IMG/VR virus record: IMGVR_UViG_3300017748_000091
Span: 1 to 28,342 of that record
Reading direction: 5' to 3' (one strand)
Source of the DNA: a virus
Length of the DNA stretch: 28,342 nt
Below, piece by piece: positions 17,848 through 26,721 of this stretch. Each line of letters begins with the position of its first letter. Position 1 is the stretch's first letter. The notes beneath the pieces are model-generated. The model searched no databases, had not been told where the DNA came from, and saw only the letters and a program-made list of their open reading frames with translations. The position numbers and the translations under genes are program-made.

Positions 17848-20800
17848 ATGAATGAAGAAGCTTTACAAGATGCGTATAGGTTGTTTTCCAATGGCGGTTA
17901 CAGTGGTTCTCTAGAAGAATTTAAAGTTTTAATTGATTCAAATCCAGAGGCCCTAAATGATTCTTACAAATTGTTTAGAGGTGGAGGTTATTCTGGAGAC
18001 TTTAAAGCCTACAAAACCTTAATAGGTCAAAAAAAAAAAGAAGAAATTACCGAAGAACTTTCAGACTCAACTTCGGAAGATTCTCTATTGGATTCACAAT
18101 TTTCTATCACCGAAAGTAAAGCCACAAAAGGTGTAAATAAAGCTTTAGATGCCGCAACTGATGTAGCAATCGACGCGATTATGCCAGGGTTTGGGTTGTT
18201 AAAAACCATTATAACAAATCCAAAAAATAATTCTAAAATATTTGATATTGTTTCAGAACCAGGTGTTAGTAGTGAGGTAAAAGAAAAAAAAGAAACTACA
18301 GAAGAGCCTAAGTTTGTAGACCCAACTATCCTTAGCAAATCTTTTGAAGAAGATGCAGGGGTAAATGTTGAGACGGATGAAACCAAACTTAATATGGTTC
18401 AAGATTTGTATAGTGGAATGTCAGGTTTGAACTTAGATGAACTATCTAGATACCTGGATTCAGATGTAGAATATGAAGGTGTTAAATCAAAAAGAAATCG
18501 TATTATAGATCAGGCCCTAGCTGGCACTATAGACAGTGATGCAAAACTTGAAAGCTTGCAAGAAGATTTTAAGGACTTGTCTGATGCCGGTATATATGCT
18601 GACATGAAAAGACAAGAGGCTTTAAGTGTATATACTAAAGATAAAGTCAACTATATAAATAAAAAAATTCAAGCCATTGATTCCTTGATGGCAGAAGGAA
18701 AAGAAGATTATGAGGGTTTAAATTTATTAGATACTAAACAAAACTTAATTAATGAAAGAACTTCTTTAGTGAAATCTGTTAACAGATTTTCCAGACAGTA
18801 TCTTCCCTTTTTTAATAAGTACATGCAAGATAAGAAACAAGATTTAGCTAATAAATATGTTTCTGGAGATATGGGATTATATAACATGGGGGACATTACC
18901 TCTGGTATTGGAACTGGGTTGTCAAAATTTGAACAAGGGGCCGGCAAAGCAGTTAATGACGTAACAAGCGTTGTGTTTGACGCAATTGGATTGGATAATG
19001 TGGCGGACAGAATAAGAAAGAATAGCGAAATGGAGGAATTAAAAAAACTAGATCCGTCTTCTTTTATGATCGCTAGAGGTAAAGTTGTAAACCATGAGGG
19101 TAAAAAATATATTGTCACTCCGGAAGGTCAAATTATAGATGAAGAAAGAGAAGTAGATGTATCCTTTTTTGGTGAGCAAGCAGGTATAGATTTAGGGGCC
19201 ATACGTAATAAAGCCAAAGAATCAAATGAATTAGAAACAACTTCTAGTTTCTATGGTATGATGACAGGTAGCTCTAATGTCTTAGGTAATTTAGCCGTTC
19301 AAATAATAGGAATGAAGGGTAGTGGTAAGGTTTTAAAAGCCGGTGGCAAATATGTGACTAAACCACTAACCGGTTTAGCATTAGGAAAACAATCTACAAT
19401 GCGAGCAAACGCTATGCTTAGTACAGGCGCTATAGTTTATAGTGGTACGTACAACCAAACATACCAAGAAGCTTTGGATCTAGGGTTGAATGATGCGCAA
19501 GCACAAGTATTGGCGGATGACATTGCAGATGTAACCGGTATTGTAGGTGGGTTGACTGCAGTTTTAATTTCTCCAAACATTGGTGGTCAAAAACTACTTG
19601 ACAAAATAAGCGTTAAAGAAATGACCAAACGAGTTGTTGAAGGTAAAACCACAAATACTAGAAAACAAATAGCTTTAGATTTTATAAAAGGAGCGTTGCC
19701 TGAAGGTACATTAGAAGCGGTGCAAGAAAACCTTGAATTAGTTGGTGAAGATTATGCAAGGAAAAAAGCAAACTTAAAATTGGGTGATGAAATATTTAAA
19801 CCTGTATTAACAACCAACAGTGTACTTAATAATTCCGCAGCGGCATTTGCTACCGCGGGTCTTTTAGGTGGTGCGGGTAATGTAGGTAAGTCAAAAATTG
19901 TATTATACAATAGATTAGGAAGTAGTCAGGAATTGTTTCAGAAGTACATGAAAATGTATGTGAATCAAGATAGAATATCTCAGCCAGAAGCTGACAGGAT
20001 AGTTAAGGAAGTTGAGAGTTATCATCAATTTAAAAACTCAGTTCCATCTAACATAAGAAATAAGCCGGAGGCTATTGAAATAACCAACTTGCTTGCACAA
20101 AAAAATCAACTGAAAGATAAATTAAAAACACAAGATGAAGTTTTTCATGAGGGAATTAATAAAGAAATTAGTGAGATAGATGCGCAGATACAAACATTAA
20201 CAAATCAATCTACATCTACAACTAAAGAACCTGAAGTAGAACCTAAAACAACAGAACAAGATGCCAGTACGAAGCCGAGCGCAGTGGCGCAAACTAGCCC
20301 AGACGAATCCACAACTACTGAGGAAGTGGTTGAAGGAGTATCCAGTGAGGTTCAGCAACCTACCGGAACGAGTCAAACCCAAACTGACAGTGACGTCGAC
20401 ACGACAACGCAGGAGGAAATAACACCTGAAGATGAATTAACTGCTGAAGTAGAAGCGGTGACTGAACAAGAAGCAGAACAGGAGTTAGATGAACTTCTTA
20501 GTGAAGCTGAAGCTAAAAATGAAAATGTTACAACTGTAGGCACACAAGGCAGAAATAAAAGTATATCCCGTAAGGCAAGCGCACAAACAAAAGCTCAAGG
20601 ATTCAATACTAGAACACCAGAAGGCAAAAGAAGATTTAACAAAATTAAAAGTAAAATCACACAGGACTTCAACAAAAAAATGAGAACCCTTAAGAGAGCT
20701 GCTAATTTATTAGGTAAGATTTTACCGAATACTAAGATTGTTTTAGCAGAAACTAAAGCAGATTATGACAGATTAAGAGGTGAAAAAAGTAACTCAGTAG

Positions 20801-23800
20801 GAGTTTTTAGAGTTACTAAGGACGGAAGGACTGCAATTTTTGTTGATGTTAGCGCTCTCAGCACTGACAAAGGCATAGAAACTATAGCACATGAATTATT
20901 TCATGCAATCTTATACAAAAAATTTGGCAAGAACAAAGCAAAAATTAGGAGAGTTACTGACAAGATGGTCAAAGAACTTCAAAAAACTTTACAAAATTCC
21001 AACGATAAAGATCTTCAGGATATGGGTAATGCACTGGTTAGGTTTAGCAAACAGTATCCAGAGGCAAAACAAACTGAAGAATTTTTGTCAGAAACTCTAG
21101 GTTATCTTGCTGAAAGATTTGATCAGGTTCGTAGAGATTCTAAAGCGTTAAAAATTGTAGTTAGTTTTGTAAATAAAATCAGCGACCTTTTAGGTATAGG
21201 TAAAGTAAAAAAAGAATTAGCCAAAGATCCTGACAGAGTGTTAAGAGCTTTAGCTTTGGTCGCTAAAAAACTTCAGAGCGGTGAAGTATTACAGGATACA
21301 GACTTTGATATTATAAACGAGATAGAAACAGAGGTGGATCAAGAAGGGGTCGATGCGCCTATAGTTACAGGTGCAGTAGACTTTGTTGGTGATACAGATA
21401 CAACCACAGATGAAGAGGTAACTGTTACCGTTCTTGAAGATGTTGAGGTAGATGAAACAACTACGGAAGACAGAGTAGTTGAAAAAAAGAAAAAGCCTAC
21501 GACCACTGATGCCACATCAACTACATTGCTTAGAAAAATATCTACTGAAATTAAAAAGGCAATCAAACAAGCAAAGAACCAACAAAAGAAAATTAAAAGA
21601 GAAGTGGCTTTAGCCATAAGAGAATCAGTAAAACAAGGTACACTGTCAGCAAAGCAAGCTTTGGTGTTAGCCAAAAGAGCTTTGACTTTGAATGTAGATA
21701 GCCCTTTAGCCGTTGAAAGATTTATCTTATATACAAAGAAAGCTTTTGCTGATGCAAATAGTATATTCAAATTAAAAACAGCAAATACATTTAGAAAACA
21801 ATTAAAGAAAATTGGTAATAGTAAAACTATAGATGCAGCTATTGCGGCATCTGCAAAAAACTTTGCGCTTATGGATCCTATTTATGTAGAGGATCTTGAC
21901 TTATACAATCAGTTAGCAAAAGAACTTGTTGACGGATCTAAATCTAGTAGAGTGTTAAAGGGTGAAGTAAAACAAAAGAGAACCGCTGACCTTGCAAAAA
22001 TAAACGCATTTGCTGACAACCAACTTGAAAAAGAAAAAGTTGAAATAGAGGCTACTATGAGAGATGAGTTTGAAGCCATGACTGGTATCGATGCAAAGGA
22101 TATGACTTATGCACAGATGAAAAGTTATTTAGATGATAAAACTCCAGCACCTAGTGAACAAGATGAATCGATCATTCGTAAAGCTGTAACAACTATGTTC
22201 AATAAGTATTCTGAAACCATCAAACAAATGTTATCAAGTGGTGTGGATGCGGCGACAGGAAACCCTTTAGATTTAAGTGCAAATCAAAAATCTATTGTGA
22301 AAGAGTTTATGGATATGGACTTATCGGTTATGGGAATTAAAGAAGTAATAAGGTCTGTAGATGCATTAAATAATTTTATAGTAAACAGAAATACTGGGGG
22401 TATGGAGACGGTGGTTAATAATAATAAAGGAGCCTCCAATGTATCGAAAATGGTTAGAGATGGTAAAATCGTAAAGCCTAAAACTAAGTTTAAATTTTTA
22501 TTTGAAAATTTAGTAAACCCAGTTGCTAGAGATTTTGCATCTTTAACAATATATCTAAAATCTTTGTTAGGTGGTCTTGATAATTCTATTGATTTTAAAA
22601 TGATGAGCGGTTTAGTTTTTTTTGATCAAGGGGCTAGTTTGGCTAAAAAACTTACTGAAGAAATAACTGATAATTATGCAAAAAAGTTTAGTAAATTAAG
22701 GCCTAATAATGAATTGTTTAATTCTGTAAAAAATACTTTAGAAAGAGGAGTATATGCTTTTTTAGTTAGAACAACCAGTGGTGATATAGACTCTAGCAAT
22801 AAAGAATTTAAAAGAAGATTAAGGTTGGTAAAACAATCTATAGAAAAATATCGAAGAGGAGATAAAAAACAACAAGAAACAGCTGATGTTCTTCAGGAAA
22901 TATACGATAAGATTAAGGGTGCAGAAAATTCATTGGAAATTGAAAATGTTTTTGACCAAGTTAACAAAGATGCAGTTCTTTTCTGGCAAAATGAATGGGC
23001 TAGAATATACCCACAGCTATCTGAAACAAGCTATAATATATATAACCAAATATTAGGAAATGATGTAAATTATACTCCAGATAAATTTTCTGCATTTGAG
23101 GCAGATACAGAAGTAGAACTTGATAATCAAAGTGCATTTGCATCTTTTTCAGGAACTGTGTTCGGTAAGAAAAAAGCAGGAGTTTTATTTGAATCAACAA
23201 AACCTCAGCAACTACCGAAAGATAGAGTTGTTAATTTCAACTTTGATTCAAACATGGCTAGGTCAATGGAGTCTGCACAAATGGATGTGCAAACTGCTCA
23301 GGCATTTAATCAAGTAAAAGGATTTGTTGAATCTCCAGATTTTAAAAAATTAATTCCAGACAATACAATAAGAGAAATAACTGCTGAAAGAATTATAAAC
23401 TACATTAATAAAACTAAAAAAAATGTTTACATACCCAAAAAACAACAAGGTTTTATAGATAAATCATTAGATTTTTTAGCAAACCTAGGTGTTTCGCGTG
23501 CGCTATCTGGACTTGCTCAGCCTTTTAAACAAACAATACCTATGATGTTTGATATATTAATTACCTCGGGCGGAAAATTAGACTTAGCATCATATACTAA
23601 TAAAAGTATACAAAATTGGATAAATAAATCCGGTGCATCAGTGGCCCTTCGTGGAGGATTGTCAACTGCAGATATGTCAAAACTAGAAAGCTTTATCAAC
23701 TCAGACGAAATTATAGAGCAAGCTAAAGATCTTAAAAATCTTCCAAAAATTATTAAAAGAATTAACGATATAGGTTTGAAATACTTATTAGTAAAACCTG

Positions 23801-24681
23801 ATCAAATGATAGCACGCGTGGCTTTTATAACTTACTACAAACAAAAACTTTCTGAAAAAGGAGTTAATGTAGAATCAATAAATTGGGAAACTCACAAGCC
23901 AGATAAAGAAGCTGTTGCTTATGCAGATGCACAAGTAGATATACAACAAAACATTTCTAATCCTGAAATGTTCGGAAGGTTTTTTGAACCAGGTGATGGT
24001 TTACTTAAAAGAGCAAGGCAATTATTTATGCCTTTTGCGTCACACGCTATGAATTTAAAACTTAGGATATACACGGACATGTTAACCTTAATTAGTAATA
24101 CAGCGTCGGCGGCTGAAAAAAGAAGATCAATAACTTCGTTAATAGGTGCATCCACACAATTAGCAGCATTTCACACAATGAGTTACTTTATAGCCTCTTC
24201 ACTTATGTCGATCGGAGCAGATGATGATGAGAAAACAAGAAAGAAAAGGCTTAGTAATATTAAAAAAGGAAGGCTTGGTAATTTAGTGTCAGACTTTTTA
24301 AGTCCGATCAATCAAAATTATGTAAATGATGTAACATTGTCTGCAATTAATGTGTTTTATCGCAACATTACTGGGGATGACAAGGAATTATTTTTTGGAA
24401 TTAGCGATAGAGAAACCTTTTTGGAGAAATTCGGGCAAATAGGTATTCCAATTAAGAAATTTAAAGAACTTATTGACATAAGCTTTCTCGCTTACGGTGA
24501 TGGAGTTTATGAAGATAGCTATGGTAATAAAAGAAAAATAAGTAAAAAACAACAAGACAATTTAAAGTTTGTTGTCATTCCCTCAATATTTTACAACCTA
24601 GGATTACTTCCAGCTGAAACAGGAACCTATATAAGAAACTCTGTAAGGGAGGCAAAGAAAAAAACTACGAAGGCTAAATAA
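17848..24681 (+). CDS. Giant internal virion protein with zinc-metallopeptidase domain
   Basis: 2277 aa, the largest gene. Order: two 30-residue repeats (5-59); helical region; Gly/Ala-rich hydrophobic stretch around 470-590; Thr/Glu-rich disordered linker (about 785-890); a zincin-like domain with H1015-E-L-F-H1019 in IETIAHELFHAILY and a possible third zinc ligand at E1078 or E1082; a second acidic Thr-rich linker (about 1180-1230); and a long helical C-terminal half, including GLAQPFKQTIPMMFD (about 1887) and RQLFMPFASHAMNLKLR (about 2055). The C-terminal half resembles large polyvalent proteins, multidomain proteins co-injected with phage DNA. By order it corresponds to T7 gp16, with a peptidase where gp16 has a transglycosylase. 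The peptidase may cut host envelope proteins or process virion proteins. The stop overlaps the convergent gene by 8 nt. Confidence 0.7.
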   Translation: MNEEALQDAYRLFSNGGYSGSLEEFKVLIDSNPEALNDSYKLFRGGGYSGDFKAYKTLIGQKKKEEITEELSDSTSEDSLLDSQFSITESKATKGVNKALDAATDVAIDAIMPGFGLLKTIITNPKNNSKIFDIVSEPGVSSEVKEKKETTEEPKFVDPTILSKSFEEDAGVNVETDETKLNMVQDLYSGMSGLNLDELSRYLDSDVEYEGVKSKRNRIIDQALAGTIDSDAKLESLQEDFKDLSDAGIYADMKRQEALSVYTKDKVNYINKKIQAIDSLMAEGKEDYEGLNLLDTKQNLINERTSLVKSVNRFSRQYLPFFNKYMQDKKQDLANKYVSGDMGLYNMGDITSGIGTGLSKFEQGAGKAVNDVTSVVFDAIGLDNVADRIRKNSEMEELKKLDPSSFMIARGKVVNHEGKKYIVTPEGQIIDEEREVDVSFFGEQAGIDLGAIRNKAKESNELETTSSFYGMMTGSSNVLGNLAVQIIGMKGSGKVLKAGGKYVTKPLTGLALGKQSTMRANAMLSTGAIVYSGTYNQTYQEALDLGLNDAQAQVLADDIADVTGIVGGLTAVLISPNIGGQKLLDKISVKEMTKRVVEGKTTNTRKQIALDFIKGALPEGTLEAVQENLELVGEDYARKKANLKLGDEIFKPVLTTNSVLNNSAAAFATAGLLGGAGNVGKSKIVLYNRLGSSQELFQKYMKMYVNQDRISQPEADRIVKEVESYHQFKNSVPSNIRNKPEAIEITNLLAQKNQLKDKLKTQDEVFHEGINKEISEIDAQIQTLTNQSTSTTKEPEVEPKTTEQDASTKPSAVAQTSPDESTTTEEVVEGVSSEVQQPTGTSQTQTDSDVDTTTQEEITPEDELTAEVEAVTEQEAEQELDELLSEAEAKNENVTTVGTQGRNKSISRKASAQTKAQGFNTRTPEGKRRFNKIKSKITQDFNKKMRTLKRAANLLGKILPNTKIVLAETKADYDRLRGEKSNSVGVFRVTKDGRTAIFVDVSALSTDKGIETIAHELFHAILYKKFGKNKAKIRRVTDKMVKELQKTLQNSNDKDLQDMGNALVRFSKQYPEAKQTEEFLSETLGYLAERFDQVRRDSKALKIVVSFVNKISDLLGIGKVKKELAKDPDRVLRALALVAKKLQSGEVLQDTDFDIINEIETEVDQEGVDAPIVTGAVDFVGDTDTTTDEEVTVTVLEDVEVDETTTEDRVVEKKKKPTTTDATSTTLLRKISTEIKKAIKQAKNQQKKIKREVALAIRESVKQGTLSAKQALVLAKRALTLNVDSPLAVERFILYTKKAFADANSIFKLKTANTFRKQLKKIGNSKTIDAAIAASAKNFALMDPIYVEDLDLYNQLAKELVDGSKSSRVLKGEVKQKRTADLAKINAFADNQLEKEKVEIEATMRDEFEAMTGIDAKDMTYAQMKSYLDDKTPAPSEQDESIIRKAVTTMFNKYSETIKQMLSSGVDAATGNPLDLSANQKSIVKEFMDMDLSVMGIKEVIRSVDALNNFIVNRNTGGMETVVNNNKGASNVSKMVRDGKIVKPKTKFKFLFENLVNPVARDFASLTIYLKSLLGGLDNSIDFKMMSGLVFFDQGASLAKKLTEEITDNYAKKFSKLRPNNELFNSVKNTLERGVYAFLVRTTSGDIDSSNKEFKRRLRLVKQSIEKYRRGDKKQQETADVLQEIYDKIKGAENSLEIENVFDQVNKDAVLFWQNEWARIYPQLSETSYNIYNQILGNDVNYTPDKFSAFEADTEVELDNQSAFASFSGTVFGKKKAGVLFESTKPQQLPKDRVVNFNFDSNMARSMESAQMDVQTAQAFNQVKGFVESPDFKKLIPDNTIREITAERIINYINKTKKNVYIPKKQQGFIDKSLDFLANLGVSRALSGLAQPFKQTIPMMFDILITSGGKLDLASYTNKSIQNWINKSGASVALRGGLSTADMSKLESFINSDEIIEQAKDLKNLPKIIKRINDIGLKYLLVKPDQMIARVAFITYYKQKLSEKGVNVESINWETHKPDKEAVAYADAQVDIQQNISNPEMFGRFFEPGDGLLKRARQLFMPFASHAMNLKLRIYTDMLTLISNTASAAEKRRSITSLIGASTQLAAFHTMSYFIASSLMSIGADDDEKTRKKRLSNIKKGRLGNLVSDFLSPINQNYVNDVTLSAINVFYRNITGDDKELFFGISDRETFLEKFGQIGIPIKKFKELIDISFLAYGDGVYEDSYGNKRKISKKQQDNLKFVVIPSIFYNLGLLPAETGTYIRNSVREAKKKTTKAK
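17860..18024 (+). repeat. Tandem 30-residue repeat at the N-terminus of the giant protein
   Basis: Residues 5-29 and 35-59 align as ALxDxYxLFxxGGYSGxxxxxKxLI with a 30-residue period: ALQDAYRLFSNGGYSG and ALNDSYKLFRGGGYSG. DNA copies differ at many positions, so the repeat is old and held by selection at the protein level. It may be a binding or virion-loading tag. Confidence 0.8.
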
Positions 24682-25789
24682 AGTAATGAGTAAGCCTAGC
24701 TACTTGTCCATGCTCTAAGTGATGAACAAATCCTTCAACAGCTTTAGGAGATCCCGTATATCCTTTGCGACTATGCCAACTGTCTGAAGATGAAGGGCTT
24801 CTTAAATACTCTACAGTTACCCCAACAAAATCTTTTCCATCCAACCATTTGTGTTTTACTTTGTGGTGTAAATGATGTAAGTACCAATATCTTCTTTTAG
24901 CTTTAGCCCACATCATAGGTTTTTCTTGAGCCATCAGTAAAGGTAGATCAGCAAGCTTTGCACCATCACCATGCTCTAACCCAATCAATGAACTTCCATA
25001 TTGATAATACTTTCTGTGGTTTACTGTAATATCAAACGTAACATCTTTTGCTTTTCTAAACCACGCTTGCAATGTATGGGCTAAGTGAAAGCCTGATTGG
25101 TAATCATGATTACTCATACTGTGAACAACATCTACCGGAGCCACTGCCCTCAACATCTCAATGCACTTTACATAAAGTTTTAATGCTACTTCGTAATGCT
25201 CCCACCACTTACCATCTGTGTCTTGCCTTGTGCCCTTTGTAGTGGTATTATATACATTGTCTACATGAAGCACATCATTACCTATGCAAAATAATATTTT
25301 TTCAACATCAAATCCTATAGATTTAGCTAGTAGTCCTTTTACTCCTTCAATCACTCTGTCGCAAGCTATATCTGTATTGTATTCTTCTCCTGTCTCAATC
25401 TCTTGAGCGTACTTACCAATATGAATGTCAGCTGGGTTTATAACTAATAAGTGAGGATCCGTGCTTTTAGACCTTCTAATGCTTTTATATGTAGGCGCAT
25501 GATCATGAATAAATTTATTTACATTCTTCATCATCTGACCTTCATCTAAGCCATAGTCATCTTTGGTAACTATAGAGAATCTATATTCACCTGATGCACT
25601 CTGCCAATGCTTTACACTTACAACTGAATCGGGATCTATACCTCTTTCTTGAAGATGTTTAGTTAACTCAGAGTTTTCATTTTCATTCACATTTACAAAT
25701 GCGTTTGATCGATACTCGAGTATCAATTCTTCTTCACTTGGTGAAAGGCGTAGCCTTCTACCATAGGTTTTGGTAGATTTAGATTTCAT
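24674..25789 (-). CDS. Calcineurin-like metallophosphoesterase
   Basis: Predicted two-metal phosphoesterase, 371 aa. Motifs in order: D121-x-H123 (ADIHIGK), G170-N-D172 (IGNDVLH), S226-N-H-D229 (MSNHDY), H273 (LEHGDGAK) and H306-x-H308 (LHHLHH). Motif II has GND where GD is usual, and motif III has SNHD where GNHD is usual; the metal-ligand residues are kept. The first 100 residues are a separate helical domain (RRLRLSPSEEELILEYRS) of unknown function. Members act as nucleases, nucleotidases or protein phosphatases; the phage context suggests DNA or nucleotide processing, but the substrate is unknown. It is the last gene of the leftward module, overlaps the 62-aa gene by 11 nt and converges with the giant virion gene. 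Confidence 0.8.
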   Translation of the reverse strand: MKSKSTKTYGRRLRLSPSEEELILEYRSNAFVNVNENENSELTKHLQERGIDPDSVVSVKHWQSASGEYRFSIVTKDDYGLDEGQMMKNVNKFIHDHAPTYKSIRRSKSTDPHLLVINPADIHIGKYAQEIETGEEYNTDIACDRVIEGVKGLLAKSIGFDVEKILFCIGNDVLHVDNVYNTTTKGTRQDTDGKWWEHYEVALKLYVKCIEMLRAVAPVDVVHSMSNHDYQSGFHLAHTLQAWFRKAKDVTFDITVNHRKYYQYGSSLIGLEHGDGAKLADLPLLMAQEKPMMWAKAKRRYWYLHHLHHKVKHKWLDGKDFVGVTVEYLRSPSSSDSWHSRKGYTGSPKAVEGFVHHLEHGQVARLTHYFI

Positions 25790-25967
25790 CCTGATAATTT
25801 AATTGCGTTTGTTTGAGTAGATGAATTAAAGAATTTATATTATGGTCTAGCGTTACATAATCTTGATCAGCAAGCGACTCATAAATTTCATCAGATTGGT
25901 CGTGAATTTCTTCCATCAATTTATTGATGTAAGTAAAGTTTACTCTTGAAGGGTTTTTAAAGGTCAT
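25779..25967 (-). CDS. Small acidic helical protein, unknown
   Basis: A 62-aa soluble protein, mostly helical (NKLMEEIHDQSDEIYESLAD, then DHNINSLIHLLKQTQLNY). Its stop overlaps the start of the metallophosphoesterase gene by 11 nt, so it is probably translated in a coupled way and could be a partner or regulator. I do not recognise a family. The ATG at 25967 follows a short T/A-rich gap. Confidence 0.55.
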   Translation of the reverse strand: MTFKNPSRVNFTYINKLMEEIHDQSDEIYESLADQDYVTLDHNINSLIHLLKQTQLNYQDEI

Positions 25968-26042
25968 TTAATCTACGTTCACATGAAACAATAGTAATTT
26001 CCTAGTTAAGTATATGTCTTGATTTATTGCGTAATCTGTAAG
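25968..26042 (-). other. 75-nt gap within the leftward module
   Basis: The only non-coding gap of note on the leftward strand. It is AT-rich, with no TAnnTTTG on the - strand, no strong hairpin and no open frame. I see nothing assignable. Confidence 0.5.
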
Positions 26043-26411
26043 TTAATAAAATAATATTATAAAAACACAAAAAACAGAAGAATATTTTGCAAATTCTTTT
26101 ATGCCAAGGTTAGTAGTAATGTAAAATTTTTCTAGCTGAGTCAAATCATCGTCAGTAAAAACTATTTTTTCTTTAAGTTTAATTGTTTTTTCCGAACCAT
26201 TGCTTGAAAAAAGATAAAAGGTATTATCATCACTAAGGCTTGAAGCGAGACATATGTCATAATAAACAGCGTTTTGTGTATGATAGTCAGCTATAACTGT
26301 TTTGACATAGAACTCAGAACTATTTGTTAGCGCGCATATATTTACCACGGGAGTTTTAGGATTCTCCTTATATAAATCTAATATCTTAAAACGTTTGGTT
26401 GCTTTTCTCAT
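26043..26411 (-). CDS. Small unknown protein with possible helix-turn-helix
   Basis: 122 aa from the ATG at 26411; an ATG at 26432 would add seven residues (MPDTIYI) and lengthen the overlap with the upstream gene from 26 to 47 nt. The N-terminal part, MRKATKRFKILDLYKENP then VVNICALTNSSEFYVKTVIA, has the spacing of a helix-turn-helix (basic start, helix, turn at TNSSE, recognition helix), which suggests a DNA-binding regulator, although sequence support is thin. The C-terminus ends in a hydrophobic stretch (YSSVFCVFIILFY). No homologue is recognised. Confidence 0.5.
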   Translation of the reverse strand: MRKATKRFKILDLYKENPKTPVVNICALTNSSEFYVKTVIADYHTQNAVYYDICLASSLSDDNTFYLFSSNGSEKTIKLKEKIVFTDDDLTQLEKFYITTNLGIKEFAKYSSVFCVFIILFY

Positions 26412-26721
26412 AATGTAAATAGTATCCGGCATTTATGTAGTCTAGGTAATCGTTTACCTCTATCTCACGGATGTCTATCAAAATTAATGAATTACTTAGA
26501 TATTTCAAAAATTCTATCTCAAAATATAATACCTCGGACTTTATATTTAATGCGCCACCTATAATTTGTTCTTGCTCATCTATCTCCACCTGGTTTATCA
26601 TGTCTTCTAAGTATCTGGAAATAGGTATGGCTCTTTTAATTCCAAAACCCCTAATGTTTTGCACAAATAAATCTTCTACCTCAACGTTCTTCTCCTCTAT
26701 ATACTTCGACTGTAAACCCAT
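26386..26721 (-). CDS. Small acidic unknown protein
   Basis: 111 aa, acidic, mixed alpha/beta (EVEDLFVQNIRGFGIKRAIP; SRYLEDMINQVEIDEQEQII), with no known motif. It overlaps the end of the VRR-NUC gene by 41 nt if the first ATG is used; a later ATG (MINQVE, residue 42) would remove the overlap but cut the well-formed N-terminus. Its own end overlaps the next gene. Such nesting is typical of compact phage early operons. Function unknown. Confidence 0.55.
   Translation of the reverse strand: MGLQSKYIEEKNVEVEDLFVQNIRGFGIKRAIPISRYLEDMINQVEIDEQEQIIGGALNIKSEVLYFEIEFLKYLSNSLILIDIREIEVNDYLDYINAGYYLHYEKSNQTF

Noticed and set aside
21339-21770. 143-aa frame on the - strand inside the giant virion gene
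   Set aside because: Ser/Val-rich antisense shadow of the Thr/Glu/Lys-rich linker; no leader, lies wholly within a strong gene.
24671-24697. AGGCT/AGCCT hairpin at the convergent junction as a bidirectional terminator
   Set aside because: Only 5 bp with a 17-nt loop and no T-run; too weak to call.
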